Shown here one piece after another: positions 9,362-16,873 of a stretch of DNA of 64,000 nucleotides. The position numbers were made by a program, and so were the translations under genes. Below the pieces are notes generated by a model. That model had not been told where the DNA came from, ran no database searches, and saw only the letters and a program-made list of their open reading frames with translations. Position 1 is the stretch's first letter, and each line of letters opens with the position of its first letter. The stretch comes from an uncultured Eubacteriales bacterium (GTDB lineage Bacteria; Bacillota; Clostridia; Christensenellales; Aristaeellaceae), in NCBI GenBank assembly GCA_900318145.1, contig ONJM01000001.1, forward strand, positions 62,001 through 126,000, given 5' to 3'.

Positions 9362-10201
9362 TTATGCCTCCTCCCGCATCTTTTCAACGATCGCAACAGC
9401 CTGCCTGTATTCGTCTTCCGTCATCGCCGCGTTATGGTATGCTGCCTTTCCTTCGGCAAAGGGGAATCCTTTTCCCTTGACGGTATGGGCGATAATGGCT
9501 GTGGGTTTTCCCCTGCACGCCTTCGCGGCGTCCAGCGCCTCCAGGATCTGCGCCATGTCGTGCCCGTCGATTTCAATGGCGTTCCAGCCGAAGGCCTCCC
9601 ATTTTTCCCGGATTTTATCATTGGGCAGCACATTGGCCACCGCGTCGGTCGCCTGCACGCCGTTGAGGTCCACGATTGCCACGAGATTGTCAGCCTTATA
9701 GGCTGCGGATGCCATGGCCGCTTCCCAGATCTGCCCTTCATCCATCTCTCCGTCCCCGATGACGCAGAAGACGCGGCTTTCGCTTCCGTCCAGGCGGAGC
9801 CCCAGGGCCATGCCCAGAGAAACGGACAGCCCCTGGCCCAGGGAGCCGGTCACCGCTTCAATGCCCGGCGTATGATCCATGTCGGGATGGCCCTGCAGGG
9901 TACCGTCCAGGGTCTTTACCTTCTTCAGGTCCTCCCGGGAGACGTAGCCCAGCTCAGCAAAAGCGGCGTACTGGGCCAGCACCGCGTGGCCCTTGGAGAA
10001 AACACAGCGGTCCCGCCGCGGATCCTTCGGATCGGAAGAGACGCGCATGTGTTTGAAATACAGCGCGGCGGTAATGTCCATGATGGAGCTGCTTCCGCCA
10101 AGATGGCCCACTTTTCCGGCAGGGATCATTTCAATCAGGTTTCCGCGCAGAACCGCGGCTGTTTTCTTCAGTTCAAGAATCTCTTTCTCTGTGTATGACA
10201 T
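9362..10201 (-). CDS. Transketolase-like protein, N-terminal subunit
   Basis: A 279-residue thiamine diphosphate-binding subunit. GHLGGSSSIMDI near residue 32 and the ThDP motif GDGEMDEGQ followed by the second half ending DLNGVQ (about residues 145-175) bind cofactor and magnesium. HTVKGKG near 240 is also family-typical. It forms the active site together with the C-terminal subunit. The gene is second in the minus-strand operon, 16 bp after the SDR gene, with AAAGGAGG 7 bases before ATG. The pairing with dehydrogenases rather than with pentose-phosphate genes suggests a dedicated catabolic role. Confidence 0.92.
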   Translation of the reverse strand: MSYTEKEILELKKTAAVLRGNLIEMIPAGKVGHLGGSSSIMDITAALYFKHMRVSSDPKDPRRDRCVFSKGHAVLAQYAAFAELGYVSREDLKKVKTLDGTLQGHPDMDHTPGIEAVTGSLGQGLSVSLGMALGLRLDGSESRVFCVIGDGEMDEGQIWEAAMASAAYKADNLVAIVDLNGVQATDAVANVLPNDKIREKWEAFGWNAIEIDGHDMAQILEALDAAKACRGKPTAIIAHTVKGKGFPFAEGKAAYHNAAMTEDEYRQAVAIVEKMREEA

Positions 10202-10217
10202 GCGTCTGCCTCCTTTA

Positions 10218-10970
10218 TCAGTAACAGGTTACGCCGCCGTCGACGGGAAGGGCGACGCCGTTGATGAAGCTCGCTTCCTCGCTTGCCAGATAAAGCACCG
10301 CGTTTGCCACGTCCTGAGCGGACGCGAGCCTGCCGAGCGGCACTTCGCCGAGCCGTTCCGCTTTCCGCTGCGGATCCTTGAACAGAACCTGCACAAAAGG
10401 CGTGTCGACCGTGGAGGGATGGATGGAATTGCAGCGGATCCCGTCCTTCCCGTAACGGGAAGCGATGGCCTTCGTCAGCATCGTGACAGCGCCCTTGGAG
10501 GCGGTGTACGCTTCCGGCGTATATTTATGGCCGATGAGACCGCATACGGAGGAAGTGTTGATAATCGCGCCGCCGCCCTGCTTCCGCATAACGGGAATCG
10601 CGTACTTGCACCCGAGGAAAGCCGATCCGGTGTTGACCTTCATCATGGTGCACCACTCGTCGATGTTCATCTCTTCCACAGGCTTGCGGATGTTGATGCC
10701 GGCGTTGTTTACCAGGACATCCAGCCGACCGCACGTTTCCACAGCCCTGCCGACGGCGTTCTGCCAGTCTTCTTCACTGGTGACGTCCGTCTTCACAAAC
10801 CAGGCTTCGCCTCCTGCCGCCAGGATCTCATCCGCCGCTGCCTGCCCCTTTTCCGCGTCCAGGTCCAGCAGCCAGATTTTCGCGCCCTGACGGCTGAGCA
10901 CCCTCGCCATCTCGCTGCCCAGGCCGCCGCCAGCGCCGGTGATTATGATCACTTTGCCTTTTACGTTCAC
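10218..10970 (-). CDS. Short-chain dehydrogenase/reductase
   Basis: A 250-residue classical SDR: cofactor motif TGAGGGLGSEMA (residues about 11-22), NNAGI (about 87-91), catalytic Ser followed by YTASK (Tyr-x-x-x-Lys, about 154-158), and the C-terminal PVDGG. It probably oxidises a secondary alcohol of a sugar, polyol or sugar acid with NAD(P). Aspartate residues after the second strand (LLDLDAEK) favour NAD. It starts with GTG at 10970, with GGAGGA 8 bases upstream. It is the first gene after the promoter at 11093-11121 and so probably catalyses the entry oxidation feeding the transketolase. Substrate unknown. Confidence 0.9.
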   Translation of the reverse strand: MNVKGKVIIITGAGGGLGSEMARVLSRQGAKIWLLDLDAEKGQAAADEILAAGGEAWFVKTDVTSEEDWQNAVGRAVETCGRLDVLVNNAGINIRKPVEEMNIDEWCTMMKVNTGSAFLGCKYAIPVMRKQGGGAIINTSSVCGLIGHKYTPEAYTASKGAVTMLTKAIASRYGKDGIRCNSIHPSTVDTPFVQVLFKDPQRKAERLGEVPLGRLASAQDVANAVLYLASEEASFINGVALPVDGGVTCY

Positions 10971-11058
10971 TCCCTCAGTCCTCCTTCACGTTAACGTATG
11001 TATGATTTGCCGCAATGTAAGTCCCGCTGTACGCGCGCCCGCGGACCGGTCACGCAGC

Positions 11059-11082
11059 ATACCGGGATACCGGTATACCGGT
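11059..11082. promoter_or_regulatory. Candidate GntR-type operator of the SDR-transketolase operon
   Basis: A perfect 14-bp palindrome ACCGGTATACCGGT at 11069-11082, embedded in three consecutive 8-bp units ATACCGG(G/T) from 11059. The GGTATACC core resembles operators of FadR/UxuR-type GntR proteins. It begins about 4 bases after the expected transcription start of the minus-strand operon, a typical repressor position. Confidence 0.6.
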
Positions 11083-11092
11083 TTATGGTTTA

Positions 11093-11121
11093 TTTATACT
11101 CCCGGGCGGTCCAAAAGTCAA
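11093..11121 (-). promoter_or_regulatory. Sigma-A promoter of the SDR-transketolase operon
   Basis: On the minus strand TTGACT (11121-11116), 17-bp spacer, TATAAA (11098-11093). The start of transcription is expected near 11086, just before the palindromic operator. Confidence 0.75.
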
Positions 11122-11177
11122 TACTTTCCTATATATTATATAAATACCTTATAAATACACCGGATCCCTTATAATAT

Positions 11178-11206
11178 TGGACAAATACGGAAGATTCTGC
11201 TACAAT
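11178..11206 (+). promoter_or_regulatory. Promoter of the DUF6465-like gene and apt
   Basis: TGGACA (11178-11183), 17-bp spacer, TACAAT (11201-11206), 31 bp before the start codon. It is divergent from the transketolase operon promoter. Confidence 0.55.
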
Positions 11207-11237
11207 ACCGCTGAACGAAAGAAGGAGGAATGAAACC

Positions 11238-11504
11238 ATGGCTGTTGCAAAGAAGACTGAAGAAAAGAAGACCGTGAAGAAGGCTCCCGCCGCGAAGGCT
11301 GAAAAGCCCGCTGCAGCGAAGAAAGCCCCCGCCGCGAAGAAGGGAACAGAAGTGATCATCCAGAGCCCCATGGGCGGAAATATCACCCCCGAAGAAATCC
11401 TGGCGAAGGTCGGGAAGGCGGACAAGATCTATGTCCGCGTGGATGAGAACAAGGCATACTGGGTCCGCGGCAAGGAAACCGGCAGCGTCGACCTGTGGGA
11501 CTGA
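11238..11504 (+). CDS. Small DUF6465-like protein with lysine/alanine-rich N-terminus
   Basis: An 88-residue protein. Residues 1-36 are a repetitive Lys/Ala/Pro tract (KKAPAAK units) like the tails of histone H1 or bacterial histone-like proteins. Residues 37-88 form a compact, conserved-looking domain (VIIQSPMGGNITPEEIL, then a segment with YWVRG) that matches my recollection of the DUF6465 family of Clostridia. The basic tail suggests nucleic-acid or other polyanion binding, but this is inference. AAGGAGG precedes the ATG. The gene lies 36 bp upstream of apt and is probably co-transcribed with it. The family name should be checked by profile search. Confidence 0.7.
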   Translation: MAVAKKTEEKKTVKKAPAAKAEKPAAAKKAPAAKKGTEVIIQSPMGGNITPEEILAKVGKADKIYVRVDENKAYWVRGKETGSVDLWD

Positions 11505-11540
11505 CCGGATAAAACCCGGAGAAACGGGGAGGATACACAC

Positions 11541-12068
11541 ATGGGAAAAAAGCTTGAGGATTATGTCGTGACGATTCCGGATTTTCCGGAACCCGGTATT
11601 ATGTTTCGTGATATCACTTCCGTGATTCAGAATCCGGAAGGGCTGAAGCTGGCTGTGGACGGACTGACGGACATGGTCAGGGACCTGGATTTCGACCTGG
11701 TGATCGGCCCGGAATCCAGAGGTTTTATTTTCGGCGTACCGGTGGCGTACAATCTCGGAAAGGGCTTTATTCCCGTGCGCAAAAAGGGAAAGCTGCCCCG
11801 GGAAACCATCAGCCAGAAATACGACCTGGAATACGGGCAGGCGGAAGTGGAAATGCATAAGGATGCCATACAGCCCGGCCAGAAGGTGGTCATCATTGAC
11901 GACCTGATCGCTACAGGCGGAAGCGCCGGCGCTGCCGCCGCACTGGTGGAACAGCTGGGCGGGGAAGTCGTCCGGATCGTATGCGTGATGGAGCTTGCCG
12001 GCCTGGAAGGCAGGAAGAACCTGGAAAGCTATGACATCAAATCCCTGATTGTTTACCCGGGGAAATAA
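11541..12068 (+). CDS. apt: Adenine phosphoribosyltransferase
   Basis: A 175-residue type I phosphoribosyltransferase of usual length. The PRPP-binding motif VVIIDDLIATGGS is at about residues 115-127. The adenine-specific N-terminal PDFPEPGIMFRDI and the flexible loop near KKGKLP are also present. It salvages adenine to AMP using PRPP in the cytosol. GGGGAGG lies 8 bases before ATG. It is followed by a strong terminator. It sits behind the DUF6465-like gene in what looks like a two-gene unit. Confidence 0.97.
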   Translation: MGKKLEDYVVTIPDFPEPGIMFRDITSVIQNPEGLKLAVDGLTDMVRDLDFDLVIGPESRGFIFGVPVAYNLGKGFIPVRKKGKLPRETISQKYDLEYGQAEVEMHKDAIQPGQKVVIIDDLIATGGSAGAAAALVEQLGGEVVRIVCVMELAGLEGRKNLESYDIKSLIVYPGK

Positions 12069-12080
12069 AACAGTACGGAA

Positions 12081-12114
12081 ACAGGCCGCGGCGTTTGAAC
12101 CGCGGCCTGTTTTT
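12081..12114 (+). terminator. Terminator after apt
   Basis: An 11-bp perfect stem (12081-12091 with 12100-12110), 8-base loop, then T run. The reverse orientation also has a T-rich tail and may serve the convergent gene. Confidence 0.88.
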
Positions 12115-12127
12115 CTGCGCGTCCGGA

Positions 12128-12574
12128 TCAGTCAAAGAGCAGGGAGGACATGATTTCATCGATCACATCACGCGCGGCGGCTTCGGGGCCTGTGACGAGA
12201 AAATAGAACTGGACCTGCGTCCGCTTGTCCAGCCAGGTATAGATCCGGTAATATCCTTCTGCGTTCCGGCCGGCAACGCAGTCCGCTTTCACGCCGGAAA
12301 GCACCAGGGAATAGGACTCCGTTTCGTCCCCGGTGAAAACCTGGAAGGTATCGCTGCCGGAATCCGCCGTATAGACGGAAAGCGTCAGGTCCCCGCCGTC
12401 CAGCAGCAGACGGAGATCCGGATCGTCCAGCCCGGTGAGGGGGACGACGGTCCAGCTGTCCGGCACCGTGAGGGAAAGACGCGCCTCGGGGCAGGAAACG
12501 GTCTGCGCGGACGCGCAGGTAAAAATACAGCTGAAAAGAATTGCACACAGTACGGCGGCACACGATCTGCGCAC
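12128..12574 (-). CDS. Small exported protein of unknown function
   Basis: A 148-residue exported protein. I choose the GTG at 12574 because AAGGAGGT lies 6 bases upstream on the minus strand. The longer frame from 12628 would run through that ribosome site. From the GTG the protein begins with a compact signal peptide (VRRSCAAVLCAILF..., cleavage near ASA-Q). The mature part has VPDSWTV near its start and alternating strands, a shape seen in PsbP/DUF1795-like or lipoprotein-type proteins that assess membrane load, but no family is firmly recognised. Divergent from the XRE/S24 regulator gene; the shared upstream region contains an inverted repeat at 12657-12673. Confidence 0.7.
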   Translation of the reverse strand: MRRSCAAVLCAILFSCIFTCASAQTVSCPEARLSLTVPDSWTVVPLTGLDDPDLRLLLDGGDLTLSVYTADSGSDTFQVFTGDETESYSLVLSGVKADCVAGRNAEGYYRIYTWLDKRTQVQFYFLVTGPEAAARDVIDEIMSSLLFD

Positions 12575-12656
12575 AGGAAGACCTCCTTCTTTATGTCTCT
12601 GCATATACAACGAAGCACGGCAGTACAAGTATCCCGGAACCTGAAAGAAAAGAAAA

Positions 12657-12673
12657 TGTTTCAGTATGAAACA
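12657..12673. promoter_or_regulatory. Candidate operator for the XRE/S24 regulator
   Basis: Inverted repeat TGTTTCA-N3-TGAAACA. A further half site TGAAACA (12698-12704) lies in the spacer of the adjacent promoter. Layout fits autoregulation by the HTH protein encoded 70 bp downstream; binding is inferred only. Confidence 0.5.
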
Positions 12674-12689
12674 AATTATTAAAAATAAG

Positions 12690-12718
12690 TTGACAATTGA
12701 AACATTCCGTGATAGTAT
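12690..12718 (+). promoter_or_regulatory. Sigma-A promoter of the XRE/S24 regulator
   Basis: TTGACA (12690-12695), 17-bp spacer, TAGTAT (12713-12718). The expected start of transcription is only about 17 bases before the GTG start codon, leaving room for little more than the AAGGAGG site. Confidence 0.75.
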
Positions 12719-12741
12719 TACCCATGTAAGGAGGCGGGCAG

Positions 12742-13518
12742 GTGCAGTACAGTGAGATTATCCGCCGCAGAAGGGCGGCGCTTGGGATGAACCAGGCGGA
12801 GCTTGCGGCCCGGGTGGGCGTCAGCCGGAACACGGTCGCCGGCTGGGAAACGAACCATTCCCGGCCGGATCTGGATACGCTGCCCGCGCTGTGCGACGCG
12901 CTGGGGATGACGGTGGCCGCCTTCTTCGGGAAGGAACGGAAAAAGAGCGCGGAAGAGGCCCGGGTGCTGAAGGTCTTTTTCTCCCTGGAGGAAGGGGACC
13001 GGGAAAGCATCCTCTGGCAGATGGAAGCGCTGCGGGACCGCCGGGCGGAACAGCGCCTGCGGGAGGCGCCGCCGCTGCCCAGGACGGTTACCCTTTTTGT
13101 GAACGAGCTGGGAGCCGCCGCCGGTTTCGGCGCCGCCCTCGGGGAGGCGCAGGGAGAGCGAGTGGTGCTGCTGGCCGACCGGGAGACGGAACGGGCGGAC
13201 GAAGTGATCACCGTCTGCGGCAACAGTATGGAGCCGACATATCTGGACGGGGAGCAGGTGCTTGTTCAGCACACGAAGGAAATCCGGGAAGGGGAAATCG
13301 GCATCTTCCTGGTGGATAATGAAGGATATATCAAGGAGTTCAGGAAGGACGGGCTGCATTCCCACAATCCGGAATACAGGACCATGACCTTCCATGAAGG
13401 GCAGACTGTCCGCTGCATCGGGCGGGTGATCGGGAAGCTGAAAGCGGAGCAGATTCCCAGCCGTGAGCAGCTGAACAGGATCGCGGAGGCCGGAAAGGCC
13501 GGAAAGGAACAGCAATGA
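12742..13518 (+). CDS. XRE-family HTH regulator with C-terminal S24 (LexA-like) domain
   Basis: A 258-residue protein. The N-terminal XRE helix-turn-helix (residues 1-62, with AARVGVSRNTVAGWE) is followed by a linker. The C-terminal S24 domain (about 150-245) has GNSMEP carrying the catalytic serine and YIKEF carrying the general-base lysine, the layout of LexA and of lambda-type repressors that cleave themselves. The usual self-cleavage Ala-Gly/Cys-Gly site is not obvious; LGAAAGFGAA around residues 132-141 is a candidate. It starts with GTG 7 bases after AAGGAGG. A 78-residue partner gene overlaps its end. No phage genes are nearby, so it probably controls a stress response or its own small operon. 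Canonical LexA is a different family (winged HTH). Confidence 0.88.
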   Translation: MQYSEIIRRRRAALGMNQAELAARVGVSRNTVAGWETNHSRPDLDTLPALCDALGMTVAAFFGKERKKSAEEARVLKVFFSLEEGDRESILWQMEALRDRRAEQRLREAPPLPRTVTLFVNELGAAAGFGAALGEAQGERVVLLADRETERADEVITVCGNSMEPTYLDGEQVLVQHTKEIREGEIGIFLVDNEGYIKEFRKDGLHSHNPEYRTMTFHEGQTVRCIGRVIGKLKAEQIPSREQLNRIAEAGKAGKEQQ

Positions 13519-13751
13519 GCAGCAGAATGAATCTCAGTACGGTACACGCCATCAACACCGCCCTGCTTTTCACCTCGGGCGGGGAATATGAAAAGCCCGC
13601 GATCCGTCCCTGGCAGTATGTACAGATGGAATATGAGCGGGTCGGCCTTATGCCGCCGGCCGCGACACCCCGGTTTGATACCGTGGAGGACGCGGAAATC
13701 TGGATGTGCCTGGACAGCCGGTACAACAACCGGCTGCGGGAAGCGGTGTAA
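13515..13751 (+). CDS. Small protein coupled to the XRE/S24 regulator, unknown function
   Basis: A 78-residue soluble protein whose ATG overlaps the regulator stop codon by 4 bases (ATGA). No signal peptide, membrane segment, cysteine motif or known family is recognised. Aromatic and charged residues dominate (RPWQYVQMEYERVG). The tight coupling suggests that it acts with the regulator, for example as an antirepressor or an SOS-type effector, but that is inference. Downstream, the nearest minus-strand gene is convergent. Confidence 0.6.
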   Translation: MSSRMNLSTVHAINTALLFTSGGEYEKPAIRPWQYVQMEYERVGLMPPAATPRFDTVEDAEIWMCLDSRYNNRLREAV

Positions 13752-13759
13752 GCAGGCGA

Positions 13760-13798
13760 TGAAAAAAACAGGGTGCGGTTCGGATGAGCCGCGCCCTG
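13760..13798 (-). terminator. Minus-strand terminator of the small membrane protein operon
   Basis: A 10-bp stem with one G-T pair (13769-13778 with 13789-13798). On the minus strand it is followed directly by TTTTTTTCATC. It ends the SH3b-membrane protein transcript. Confidence 0.75.
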
Positions 13799-13814
13799 CT
13801 GCTGTTTATGCAGT

Positions 13815-14066
13815 TTATTGCTCCTTATTTCTGGATTCCCGGACCATGCTGACAATCATCGAAACCAGCAGCATGGGGAGTCCGATGATACCGGCAGGAA
13901 GCCAGACTTCCATGCAGAAACCGCAGACCTGTTCCACGGAATAGCTGTGGATGTTTTCCGCCCGGAACGCGCCCGGGTTCCGGATGCATACGAACCCGAC
14001 CACAGAGATCACTGTGAGCAGCAATCCGACAAGGATTCCCACAGTAACCGGTTTGCTGTCTTTCAT
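13815..14066 (-). CDS. Small two-TM membrane protein, unknown function
   Basis: An 83-residue protein with two hydrophobic segments (about residues 6-27 and 52-74) separated by a polar loop containing two cysteines, and a charged C-terminus. The ATG at 14066 is preferred because GGAGG is 5 bases upstream; the GTG at 14072 overlaps that site. It lies 22 bp downstream of the SH3b protein gene and probably shares its transcript. No family recognised. Confidence 0.65.
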   Translation of the reverse strand: MKDSKPVTVGILVGLLLTVISVVGFVCIRNPGAFRAENIHSYSVEQVCGFCMEVWLPAGIIGLPMLLVSMIVSMVRESRNKEQ

Positions 14067-14088
14067 GCACACCTCCGGCTGCCGAAGA

Positions 14089-15018
14089 TTACTTCAGGTA
14101 TTTGGATTCCATGTAGCCTGTGCGGCCGTTTACCTGCACCTTGACCCAGTAGGGATCCTTGCCGGGAGCGAGGATGGTTACCGGTGTACCGGCGTCGATG
14201 TAAAACGCCACATACCAGCCGGCACCTTCATAGTTGCGGAAGGGCGCCTTTTTGACCGCGGTTGCGGAACGGGGATAGACCGGTGCCGCGGGAGCGGGTG
14301 TGGTGGAACCGGAGCTGCCGGCCGGAGGATATTTGGACAGGTACTTGCTGCGCATGTAGCCCTTGCTGCCGGCAACGGATACATAGTGGAACTCCCGGCC
14401 TTCCTGCAGAACGGTGACCTTGGTTCCGGGAGCGTATTTGGCAAAGACGGCGCTGTTTGCACCGGAAGCGGTCCTGCGCAGGCCGACCTTCCCGCCGTTG
14501 CTGATGACCCAGGCGGTGTAATTGACATCCTTCGGGGGCGTGACAGAGGAGGAAGAGGACGGGCTGACCTTCGTCTTGCTCAGGGCGCCGTTCTCAATAT
14601 AGCCGTATCCGGCGGATGCCTTGATATAGCTGTAGTTGGCTCCGTTGGTCAGCACGGTGACCTTGTCTCCCTTGTTCACGGTGAACAGCGTGTTGAACAC
14701 ATAGTCGGGGCCCCTGCGCACCTTGATCTTATCCTTCTTGACCCAGGCGGAAGAAGCGCTGACACGGACCAGGTAGGAACGTTCGACATAACCGTTCTTC
14801 CCGTTGGTGAACGTGATATTCGCCCAGGTTTTGTTGATGAACTTGTTGACGGTGAGCGCCCAGTCCGTCCGGTATGTGTCCATAATTTTGGACTCATAGC
14901 TCGGGAACTGCCAGAAGTTTACCTTTTTACGGATCCGGTAATATGTTTCCGCGGTGGCTGCGGCGGCGGACAGAACCAGCACCAGCACCAGCAGCAATGC
15001 GACAAAACGTTTTTTCAT
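14089..15018 (-). CDS. Secreted protein with four SH3-like repeats
   Basis: A 309-residue exported protein. The start is set at 15018 because GGAGGT lies 7 bases upstream and the product then begins with a clean signal peptide (MKKRF then a leucine/valine run, cleavage near ATA-E). The open frame extends 77 codons further upstream without a signal. The mature protein has four SH3b-like units (about residues 24-84, 89-148, 160-228 and 245-309), each with a GYxxxxYL or GYMxSKYL end. Units 2 and 3, and 3 and 4, are separated by Ser/Pro or Pro/Ala-rich linkers. Such arrays bind peptidoglycan peptides in other Gram-positive proteins. No catalytic domain is present, so it is probably a wall-binding or structural protein. 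Confidence 0.85.
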   Translation of the reverse strand: MKKRFVALLLVLVLVLSAAAATAETYYRIRKKVNFWQFPSYESKIMDTYRTDWALTVNKFINKTWANITFTNGKNGYVERSYLVRVSASSAWVKKDKIKVRRGPDYVFNTLFTVNKGDKVTVLTNGANYSYIKASAGYGYIENGALSKTKVSPSSSSSVTPPKDVNYTAWVISNGGKVGLRRTASGANSAVFAKYAPGTKVTVLQEGREFHYVSVAGSKGYMRSKYLSKYPPAGSSGSTTPAPAAPVYPRSATAVKKAPFRNYEGAGWYVAFYIDAGTPVTILAPGKDPYWVKVQVNGRTGYMESKYLK

Positions 15019-15194
15019 TCGAAGTACCTCCTTTATCATTCCGGCAGGAGCCGGAATTTTTGTCGGGTCAACTTTTATTATAATCGAGAAAACCTGTTTT
15101 GCAAAAGAAGAAAGGTTTACATTTCTGAAACAGAAAGCGCACCAATCATACACAAAACAGTTAAAAAATATGGAGGAAAAGATAAAAAAACCAC

Positions 15195-15223
15195 TTGACT
15201 TTAGCGCGATAAAGTGATAGCAT
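15195..15223 (+). promoter_or_regulatory. Sigma-A promoter of the histidine operon
   Basis: TTGACT (15195-15200), 17-bp spacer, TAGCAT (15218-15223). The leader to hisZ is only about 80 bases, too short for a T-box, and no leader peptide rich in histidine codons is seen. Confidence 0.65.
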
Positions 15224-15309
15224 GGCAAAGTGTTCGGAAAGAAAAACATTTTTTTCCGGCGCGGAATCGTGTATGATATACGGTAAGCTTCAGGAAAGGC
15301 GGACTGGTT

Positions 15310-16257
15310 ATGCAGATTGAAGACCGGGTGATGGATCCCCAGGAAAAGATCGGGTTTATGCTACGCTCGCTGTACGCGGGATACGGCTACAGCCGGTACA
15401 GGATGAGCAAATTCGAGGAGTACGATCTGTACAGCAGGAACAAGGATTTCCTGTTTTCCGAAGGCGTCATCACCTTTACGGATACCAACGGGCGGCTGAT
15501 GGCCCTGAAGCCGGACGTGACGCTTTCCATTGTGAAGAACACGCGGGACCTGCCCGGGAAGCTGCAGAAACTTTATTACCACGAGAACGTGTACCGGGTT
15601 GCTTCCGCGGAGGACGGTTTCCGGGAAATGACGCAGGTGGGCATTGAGTGCATGGGCGATGTGGACAGCGCCGGCGTGGCGGAAGTGCTGAAGCTGGCGG
15701 CGGAAAGCCTGCGGCTCTGCTCGGAGGAATATGTGCTGGAGATCAGCCATATGGGAATCCTGGGCGCGTTTGTGGACGCTGTCGCTTCCGACGGAAGGAT
15801 GCGGGACCAGCTGCTGCAGTGCGTGACGGAGAAAAACCTGCACGGGATCAGCCGGATCTGCGCGGAGTGCGGACTGCCCGAAAACGCAGGGGAGCCGCTC
15901 CGGCAGCTGGTGAGCCTGTACGGCGCTCCGAAAAGCGTGATGCCCCGGATCCGGGAACTGGCGGAGGAGAACGGGGCGGGCGAATTCGCGGATGAACTGG
16001 CCCGGGCTGCCGCGTCATTCGCGGGAAGCGGCGCGGAGAACAGGATCCGGATTGATTTCTCCGCTTCAGGGGACGTGAAGTATTACAACGGGATCGCTTT
16101 CAAGGGATTCATCAGCGGCATCCCCGGCAGCGTGCTTTCCGGCGGGCAGTACGACCGGCTGATGCACCGGATGGGGAGAAGGGACCGGGCGGCGGGATTC
16201 GCCGTGTTCCTGAATATGCTGGACAGGCTGTCGGAAGGAGGACGGACGGATGATTAA
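15310..16257 (+). CDS. hisZ: ATP phosphoribosyltransferase regulatory subunit
   Basis: A 315-residue histidyl-tRNA synthetase-like protein without the anticodon-binding domain. It includes motif 2-like region YHENVYRVA with FREMTQVGIECMG (about residues 95-115), and the later YYNGIAFKGF and SGGQYDRL segments of HisRS/HisZ. HisZ cannot charge tRNA. It binds HisG and senses histidine, controlling the first step of the pathway. First gene of the his operon; its end overlaps hisG by 8 bp. The HisRS paralogue proper is not in the window. Confidence 0.93.
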   Translation: MQIEDRVMDPQEKIGFMLRSLYAGYGYSRYRMSKFEEYDLYSRNKDFLFSEGVITFTDTNGRLMALKPDVTLSIVKNTRDLPGKLQKLYYHENVYRVASAEDGFREMTQVGIECMGDVDSAGVAEVLKLAAESLRLCSEEYVLEISHMGILGAFVDAVASDGRMRDQLLQCVTEKNLHGISRICAECGLPENAGEPLRQLVSLYGAPKSVMPRIRELAEENGAGEFADELARAAASFAGSGAENRIRIDFSASGDVKYYNGIAFKGFISGIPGSVLSGGQYDRLMHRMGRRDRAAGFAVFLNMLDRLSEGGRTDD

Positions 16258-16873
16258 CATCGCGCTGCCGAAAGGGCGGCTGGGGGAAAAGGTTTACGCC
16301 ATGTTTGAAAAGGCCGGTTTTCCCTGCCCGGCCCTGCTGGAAAACAGCCGGAAACTGATTTTTGACAACGCGGAAGCCGGGGTCCGGTATTTCTGGGTCA
16401 AGCCTTCCGACGTTGCGATCTATGTAGAACGCGGCGCGGCGGACGTGGGGGTAGCCGGAAAGGATATCCTGCTGGAGTACCGGCCGGAGGTATACGAGCT
16501 GCTGGATCTGAACGTGGGAAAGTGCAGGATGGCGGTCGCGGCGCCGGAGCAGTTCCGGGACAATCCGAACCGTACCCTGCGGGTGGCGACGAAATTCAGC
16601 CGGATCGCCCGGGACTATTACGCGTCCTGCGGCCGGGACATCGATATCATTCATCTGAACGGGTCCATTGAAATCGCTCCGATCCTGGGCCTGTCGGACG
16701 TGATTGTGGATATTGTGGAGACGGGAACCACGCTGCGGGAAAACCACCTGGAAGTGATTGAGACCATCGTTCCCATCTCGGCGCGGCTGATCGCCAACAA
16801 ATCGGGATTCAAGTTCAAGACGGCGCAGATTGAGCGCCTGGTGGAGGAAATGCGAAAGGAAGTGGAACCATGA
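16250..16873 (+). CDS. hisG: ATP phosphoribosyltransferase, short form
   Basis: A 207-residue catalytic subunit. The length and the lack of the C-terminal regulatory ACT-like domain mark it as the short form that needs HisZ. Motifs include LPKGRLGE at the start and a PRPP-binding region DVIVDIVETGTTLREN (about residues 148-163). It condenses ATP and PRPP to phosphoribosyl-ATP, the committed step. The start overlaps hisZ by 8 bp and the stop overlaps hisD by 4 bp. Confidence 0.97.
   Translation: MINIALPKGRLGEKVYAMFEKAGFPCPALLENSRKLIFDNAEAGVRYFWVKPSDVAIYVERGAADVGVAGKDILLEYRPEVYELLDLNVGKCRMAVAAPEQFRDNPNRTLRVATKFSRIARDYYASCGRDIDIIHLNGSIEIAPILGLSDVIVDIVETGTTLRENHLEVIETIVPISARLIANKSGFKFKTAQIERLVEEMRKEVEP

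Noticed and set aside
12742-13518. Calling the XRE/S24 protein LexA
   Set aside because: True LexA has a winged HTH of another family; here the N-terminus is XRE type.
15223-15310. T-box or histidine leader peptide before hisZ
   Set aside because: The leader is only about 80 bases, with no T-box core and no run of histidine codons.
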